Positions 24,146-28,785 of a stretch of 28,785 bases of DNA are shown here, in pieces. The stretch spans positions 1 through 28,785 of the forward strand of contig CAYXGT010000029.1 in NCBI GenBank assembly GCA_964464635.1, in the 5' to 3' direction. How positions within the stretch are numbered: position 1 is the first letter of the stretch; each line of letters starts with the position of its first letter. A program made the translations under genes and the position numbers. This DNA is from CAYLMG01 sp964464635 (GTDB lineage: Bacteria; Planctomycetota; Phycisphaerae; Sedimentisphaerales; Anaerobacaceae). The notes beneath the pieces were generated by a model. The model was not told where the DNA came from. It was given only the letters and a program-made list of their open reading frames with translations, and made no database searches.

Positions 24146-25333
24146 GTGGTTGTACCGCTCTGGATTTGGTTGGTTTTTATTTTTGCGCTCGGCTGTTGTA
24201 TCGGCAGCTTTTTGAATGTGGTAATTTACCGGCTGCCGCGTGATAAGTCACTGGTCAGGCCTGCATCGGCGTGTCCTGCGTGCGGCAAATATATACGCTT
24301 CTACGATAATATTCCGCTCGTTTCGTGGCTTCTCCTGCGTGCAAAATGCAGATACTGCAAGGCCCCTATATCGGCCCGGTATTTTATTGTGGAGCTGCTG
24401 ACAGGTTCTGTTTTTGTTTTGCTTTTTGTTTTGTATTTTGTTTTTGAAGTTCGCGTTTTTAATATTAACGGGCACAGGGGACTGGGAGCGTTTTGGCAGG
24501 GAGGCTGGTTCGTATATCTGCTGCACATAATTTTGCTGTCGTCCCTGATTGCGTCATCAGCGATAGATTTGGAGCTGTGGGTCATACCGATAGTCATATG
24601 CTGGTTCGCAGCGGTTATGGGTGTGCTCGGCAGCGGCGTTGGTGTTTTTATTATTTCACGAGTGCAATTCAGCGGTTTTTATCCTCTGCCGAGTGCCAGC
24701 TCCGGGACGGCAGCCCTGGCTGCGGGTGCTTTGACAGGTCTTGTGGTTTCGCTGATATTGCTTGGAACAGGCCTTATTAAAAGGAGTTATGAAACTGACG
24801 ATGAAGCCGAGCAGGCACAGAATGATAAAAACAAGGCAGAGCAGGCCGAGCCGACGTTTAACCATCGTGCTGAAATGCTCACTGAAATCGTTTTTTTGGC
24901 TCCCATCGTTATCTTCTCAATGGGTTTTTACTGGATTATTAAGTTAACCAGTCCGGGCTGGTGGGCTGGATTTGCCGGTCTGCCGGTGGTATCAGGGATT
25001 CTTGGCAGCCTGTTGGGCTTTTTTGCAGGCGGCGGTATCGTCTGGGCGACGCGGATTTTTGGTACACTCGGATTCGGAAGAGAGGCTATGGGGCTCGGTG
25101 ATGTTCACTTGATGGCGGCGGCAGGGGCGATTATCGGGCCTTTAGGCGTGGCCGCAGCATTCTTTGTCGCACCCTTCTTCGGGCTCATCTGGGCGGGCAG
25201 CCAAATGTTTTTTAAAAAAATTCAGCAAATTCCTTATGGTCCCTTCTTGTCAATGGGAGTGTTTGCTGTTATGATTCTAAATGATATTATTATCGAGTAT
25301 TGGCAGGCGATTACGTTATCATCATATAAGTGA
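24146..25333 (+). CDS. Prepilin peptidase (PilD/GspO family), extended form
   Basis: Membrane aspartyl protease that removes leader peptides from type IV pilins and pseudopilins, and often methylates the new N-terminus. GCCIGSFLNVVIYRLP (16-31), two CxxC pairs (C43, C46, C68, C71) forming the zinc site, and D141 in AIDLELW plus D319 in GLGDVHLM as the catalytic pair are all present. At 395 residues it is longer than the usual 250-290: a membrane stretch and a hydrophilic insert (about 212-245, rich in E, Q, K) separate the catalytic residues by 178 positions. The start is GTG 24146 with AAGGG upstream. It lies between argG and an OmpA-type lipoprotein gene. Confidence 0.93.
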   Translation: MVVPLWIWLVFIFALGCCIGSFLNVVIYRLPRDKSLVRPASACPACGKYIRFYDNIPLVSWLLLRAKCRYCKAPISARYFIVELLTGSVFVLLFVLYFVFEVRVFNINGHRGLGAFWQGGWFVYLLHIILLSSLIASSAIDLELWVIPIVICWFAAVMGVLGSGVGVFIISRVQFSGFYPLPSASSGTAALAAGALTGLVVSLILLGTGLIKRSYETDDEAEQAQNDKNKAEQAEPTFNHRAEMLTEIVFLAPIVIFSMGFYWIIKLTSPGWWAGFAGLPVVSGILGSLLGFFAGGGIVWATRIFGTLGFGREAMGLGDVHLMAAAGAIIGPLGVAAAFFVAPFFGLIWAGSQMFFKKIQQIPYGPFLSMGVFAVMILNDIIIEYWQAITLSSYK

Positions 25334-25344
25334 AAAGGGAATTT

Positions 25345-25353
25345 TGGTATAAT
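25345..25353 (+). promoter_or_regulatory. Extended -10 promoter for the OmpA-family lipoprotein
   Basis: TGGTATAAT: a perfect TATAAT (25348-25353) with the TG extension. No good -35. Predicted start near 25360, about 25 bases before the ATG. Confidence 0.5.
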
Positions 25354-25384
25354 CATTTAGTGAGACAGAAAAAGGAGGTTTCAA

Positions 25385-26044
25385 ATGCAGGCCGTCAGTA
25401 AAAAAACAATTGTACTTATTATTTGTCTCGTATCTATTACGCTTTTGTCCGGCTGCACCAACTGGAAGAAAAAATATGAAAATCTTTATGTAAAGTATCA
25501 AAATGCGCTGGGTTTGCTGGAACATGAAAAGGCTGAAAAGGGACAGCTCTCGCAACAGCTCACAGAGGGACAGCAAACCATCGACGAGCTTCAAAGGCAG
25601 ATTGCCGAAAAGAATAAAACACCGGCTGAGGCCAGCGGTTTCGGAAAAGGTTATGATGTCGCTTTCGATGCGTCGGCGGGCACGATAACGGTGACATTGG
25701 AAACGGCAATACTGTTCGATTCCGGCAAGGCGGACTTGAAAAAGACGACAAGTGTCGAGCTCGACCACATTGCGTCGGTCATCAACAGCAAATATTCCGG
25801 AAGACAAATCGATGTTGTGGGACATACGGATACCGACCCGATTAAGAAATCGAAGTGGAAAGATAACTGGGAATTATCTACTCAGAGGGCTTTGAGTGTC
25901 GCCAGATACCTGATGCAGCGCGGCATACCGACGGACAGAATACGCGCCAGTGGCTGCGGTGAATACAGGCCTAAAGCGTCAAATTCCACCGCGGCAGGCA
26001 AGGCAAGAAACCGAAGGGTGGAGGTCGTCGTGCATATGATTTGA
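25385..26044 (+). CDS. OmpA-family peptidoglycan-binding lipoprotein
   Basis: A 219-residue Pal/OmpA-type protein. The signal peptide ends in the lipobox LLSGC with lipidated Cys24. Residues 28-80 form a coiled coil (KKYENLYVKYQNALGLLEHEK...). The OmpA/MotB domain spans about 100-219: LFDSGKADLKK, DVVGHTDTDPI, NWELSTQRALSVARYL, RIRASGCGEYRP and ARNRRVEVVV, with the Asp and Arg residues that hold the meso-diaminopimelate of peptidoglycan. It probably anchors an outer membrane to the cell wall. GGAGG precedes the ATG by six bases. A terminator-like hairpin follows. Confidence 0.92.
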   Translation: MQAVSKKTIVLIICLVSITLLSGCTNWKKKYENLYVKYQNALGLLEHEKAEKGQLSQQLTEGQQTIDELQRQIAEKNKTPAEASGFGKGYDVAFDASAGTITVTLETAILFDSGKADLKKTTSVELDHIASVINSKYSGRQIDVVGHTDTDPIKKSKWKDNWELSTQRALSVARYLMQRGIPTDRIRASGCGEYRPKASNSTAAGKARNRRVEVVVHMI

Positions 26045-26082
26045 GATAAAAGTCGGTGAATAAAACTTCGTACTGCCCAACC

Positions 26083-26118
26083 AAGCAGCCTCTATTTCAA
26101 CGGAGGCTGCTTTTGTTT
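26083..26118 (+). terminator. Terminator between the convergent lipoprotein and comEC genes
   Basis: Stem AAGCAGCCTC (26083-26092) with GAGGCTGCTT (26103-26112), 10-base loop, then a T-rich tail on the plus strand. It overlaps the last bases of comEC, which ends at 26092, so the same hairpin sits at both 3' ends, although only the plus strand has a T-run. Confidence 0.75.
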
Positions 26119-28665
26119 TATAAAGGAACTGCTTTTTATCCGGCCGGCAGGGTCTATCGAAATCCTTATCGCACCATCGCGTACGGTGTAAAATTTTTCA
26201 CCTTTCAGCGAAGAAAGAGGTTTTCTTTTATATTGACTCAAACCGCAGGAGCATATAAGAATTGAAGGCTGAAGTCTTTCAAGAAAGCTCAAATCGAGTG
26301 TGTTGATTGCGCAGTGATGGGGAACAAATACGACGTCGGCTTTAAGGTCCGGGTATAGCTCAAGCAGCATCTGCTGTGCAGGCTTTTCGATGTCCGAGCA
26401 CAAGAGGATTTTTCTGCCGGCAAATTCAATCAGATAGACAGTGGATTTGTCATTGTTGCTTAACTTTTGATAGTCTTCAATCCTGGTGTCGGGCCATAGT
26501 ATTGTTATCTTTGCGGGGCTTTTTATGGCCGGCTCACGACTTAATTTTTCGATACGGCGGTTGCTTTCGGCAAGGGTTTCGATAAGAAACTTCTGTGTAT
26601 CCTGCCGGTCGTCGCTGTCGAAGAAGACTTCATTTACGAATAAAGAGCCGACGTTGCAGGCTTCGATGATTTCCGGGATGGCGTTTATATGGTCGATATC
26701 GAAGTGGCTTATCTGAATGGCGTCGATTCTGTTCAAACCGGTGAAATTCAAAAAGGGAAGTATTATTCGTCTGCCCGGGTCTGATTTGTAAAGCGAGCCG
26801 GCGTCAAAGAGAAGATTTGTTTTACCCGGAAACTGGAGGAGAATCGACTGGCCGTGACCAACATCGATAAAGGTCAGAATGAGACTATCCCGATGAGTCC
26901 TGTTCCATTTAGTTACAAAAAGTGTTGTGAGCAAAATGACGATTAAAACTGTGGAAACAATACGCTTAAGTACGGGACGGCGGAAACGGAAAAAGGCAAT
27001 AAATACAATAATGAGATAATAAAAAACTATAAATACGACTGATGTATGCCCTATGAGTATTTCAGATATGCTGATTTGTGCGAAAAGTTTTACAAGAGCA
27101 ATCAGCATAGAGGACAGAGCACTTACGAGCAATGCCAAAAATGAGCCGAGTGTCGGCAGAAGCAATGAGATGAAAATTTTCAAAAAGCCGATTGTCAAAA
27201 TCAAGGCGACAAAGGGAAAAGCGATAACAGTCCATATGCTTGCAAGAGGTGTAATTGTGTGAAAGTGATAAAGCAGAATGCCCGCGCCGCCGAGCCAGGC
27301 GGAAAGACCTACTGAAAAAAGCTCCAAAAAGCCAAAGAAAACTTTTACGTACATTCTAAACAGAAGACCTTCACCTGATATTGTGTTAAAACCGATGAAG
27401 TGATTCATTTTTTCATATAAAAAGAAGTGGATACGCTCATAGAAAAGTAAGATTCCCAGCACGGTTGCGAAAGAGAGCTGAAAACCTGCTTCGAATAACT
27501 GAGTTGGCCTGACAAAAAGCAACAGTATAATCGCGGCCAGTGACAGGCTGTTAAATGGATTAGGTTTGCGGCGGAAGAAAAAAGAGGCGCAAAAAACAAT
27601 GCTTATAACAGCGGCCCGTACGGCGGGTGCCCTTGGCGGAATAATCAGTAAAAAAAGTATAGATGCGATTATACAGATAGCCGAGCGCGGCCGCTTAAGC
27701 AAACCTGCGGTCTTGCACAACCACCAGATAATTGCAATCATGATACCGAAGTGCATACCCGACAGACTGATAAAATGCAGAAGCCCGGTTTTTCGAAAGG
27801 CCAGGTATGTTTCGCTGTCGATGTTTTGACGAAGGCCCAAAAGCAGAGCCTCGAGCAGTGCCCTGCTCGAACCCTCGGCTGAGACGTCCGAAAGCAGGGT
27901 CTGCGAAGTTTTCTGTTGGAGCGCCTTTTTTATCTTTGTGAAAGCGCCTTTGGGATGGCTTTGCAGCAGCTTGATGGCGTCGCGGGATTTTACGGAGGCG
28001 GCGACGTGGATGTTTTTTCGTGCGAGATATCTTTTTATATCGAACTGGCCTGGATTTGTAGCCGGGCCGAACCTTTCAAGCCAGCAGTAAATCCGGATGT
28101 AATCGCCGGCTTTCAAATCCAAAACCGGCTCTTCAACCCGTACGCGGACGGTGCCTGTCACCTTTGCCCAGCCTTCGGTGGTTTGTACCTCCGTGAGTTC
28201 GAGATAAAAGCTTGTTGCGGGGTCGGCAAATTTGAAACGCGCAAATTTCCAGTCGTCGTACCTATTTATATAAGGTTCGGTAACGATTATCCCCTTCACG
28301 GCAGCAAGACTTCTTTCGCCGCTGACAAGATTTGTTATATCGTTGGATTTCGGCCTGGAAAAGCTCGCCAGCCGAATCGCACCCAAACAGATAAAACAGA
28401 AAAGAGCCGAAAACACAATTATGTACGTGGACGTCTGAGATTTGCGTAAAGCAAAGACCGCTATAGCTAACAGGGAACAAGTTCCTAATATGATAAGCCA
28501 TACTGTAAAAGGTAGAGGTAAATAGTTTTGCAGGCCGATTCCGATTACCAGGCCGACTGCCGCGAAGACAAGCGGCGACTTGTAAATAATTTGCTGAATA
28601 ATATAACGGGGATTTAGAGCAAGTTTTTTATCGATGAGCTCCAGCTTTTTTTGGATTATGTCCAT
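26092..28665 (-). CDS. comEC: ComEC/Rec2 DNA-uptake channel protein
   Basis: An 857-residue polytopic protein that carries single-stranded DNA across the inner membrane in natural transformation. Two N-terminal helices are followed by a DUF4131-type region (LVSGERSLAAVKGIIVTEPYI...YIRIYCWLERFGPATNPGQFD). Next is the competence domain with helices from LHFISLSGMHFGIMIAIIWW, including the HLLSxSG-like hallmark. The C-terminal metallo-beta-lactamase-like domain begins near DVGHGQSILLQF (601) with ISHFDIDHINAIPE (His654, Asp658, His659), LLCSDIE and VFVPHHC. All three ComEC domains are present. The start has no clear Shine-Dalgarno. The protein is probably intact; the right flank to 28785 contains no gene. 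Confidence 0.93.
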   Translation of the reverse strand: MDIIQKKLELIDKKLALNPRYIIQQIIYKSPLVFAAVGLVIGIGLQNYLPLPFTVWLIILGTCSLLAIAVFALRKSQTSTYIIVFSALFCFICLGAIRLASFSRPKSNDITNLVSGERSLAAVKGIIVTEPYINRYDDWKFARFKFADPATSFYLELTEVQTTEGWAKVTGTVRVRVEEPVLDLKAGDYIRIYCWLERFGPATNPGQFDIKRYLARKNIHVAASVKSRDAIKLLQSHPKGAFTKIKKALQQKTSQTLLSDVSAEGSSRALLEALLLGLRQNIDSETYLAFRKTGLLHFISLSGMHFGIMIAIIWWLCKTAGLLKRPRSAICIIASILFLLIIPPRAPAVRAAVISIVFCASFFFRRKPNPFNSLSLAAIILLLFVRPTQLFEAGFQLSFATVLGILLFYERIHFFLYEKMNHFIGFNTISGEGLLFRMYVKVFFGFLELFSVGLSAWLGGAGILLYHFHTITPLASIWTVIAFPFVALILTIGFLKIFISLLLPTLGSFLALLVSALSSMLIALVKLFAQISISEILIGHTSVVFIVFYYLIIVFIAFFRFRRPVLKRIVSTVLIVILLTTLFVTKWNRTHRDSLILTFIDVGHGQSILLQFPGKTNLLFDAGSLYKSDPGRRIILPFLNFTGLNRIDAIQISHFDIDHINAIPEIIEACNVGSLFVNEVFFDSDDRQDTQKFLIETLAESNRRIEKLSREPAIKSPAKITILWPDTRIEDYQKLSNNDKSTVYLIEFAGRKILLCSDIEKPAQQMLLELYPDLKADVVFVPHHCAINTLDLSFLERLQPSILICSCGLSQYKRKPLSSLKGEKFYTVRDGAIRISIDPAGRIKSSSFIKQKQPPLK

Positions 28666-28721
28666 ATACGGATAGAGTACAGATTACAGAATCGAAACGC
28701 AAGAGCAGACTTTTTTATAAA

Positions 28722-28739
28722 GCCACAGATGCCACAGAG
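28722..28739 (+). repeat. CACAGAG interspersed repeat
   Basis: GCCACAGATGCCACAGAG lies upstream of comEC; the same type of unit recurs at 6750-6764, 6961-6989 and, inverted, at 10791-10850. Confidence 0.6.
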
Positions 28740-28785
28740 CGGCTGTGTTAGATTTCAAGTATTTTTTAGAATTTTTCTTGGAGTC

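Overview
The window looks like chromosomal DNA of an uncultured anaerobic planctomycete, most likely class Phycisphaerae. This is inferred from content. It carries an adenosylcobalamin-dependent (class II) ribonucleotide reductase, an archaeal-type entry to aromatic amino acid synthesis beside a fused aroD-aroE gene, a pseudopilin-like module on a large exported protein, and intergenic DNA packed with families of short interspersed palindromes. No rRNA, tRNA, CRISPR array, integrase or transposase was found.

Layout. 1-1271 (-) is the start of an HflK-like SPFH membrane protein that runs off the left edge. 1425-2387 (+) is an ABC-2 permease. 2450-5479 (-) is nrdJ, with two candidate NrdR boxes in its leader. 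5802-6683 (-) is a TIGR02757-type protein. 6684-7070 is a repeat cluster. 7071-9252 (-) is an AT-rich three-gene CBASS-like antiphage operon: membrane effector, cGAS/DncV-like nucleotidyltransferase, and an E2-like protein ending in a SEC-C zinc motif. A 70-residue GIY-YIG-like gene lies just upstream at 9343-9555. 9556-10905 has no credible gene; it is a mosaic of repeats plus one candidate small RNA.

10906-11568 (-) is a small siroheme reductase-like protein. 11782-12621 (+) is an exported protein of unknown function, and 12836-13417 (+) is an HD hydrolase. 13553-16154 (-) holds a GT-C membrane glycosyltransferase and a DPM1-like GT2, behind a strong promoter and a hairpin-rich leader. 16384-18641 (-) reads ADH synthase, 3-dehydroquinate synthase II, MgtC. 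A decayed copy of the 3' end of the dehydroquinate synthase gene sits at 13462-13545, so direct repeats bracket the glycosyltransferase segment.

18866-20422 (+) is aroDE, divergent from the two earlier pathway genes, so three consecutive aromatic-pathway activities share one intergenic region. Then come a 734-residue exported protein with a pseudopilin-like C-terminus, argG, a long prepilin peptidase and an OmpA-family lipoprotein, all on +. ComEC (-) converges on the lipoprotein. Prepilin peptidase, the pseudopilin-like protein and ComEC together hint at type IV pilus or competence functions.

The best candidates for novelty are the CBASS-like operon with its E2/SEC-C protein, the duplicated aroB'-like 3' end, the glycosyltransferase leader RNA, and palindromic units that interrupt other repeats. 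All calls come from reading the sequence; no database search was run.
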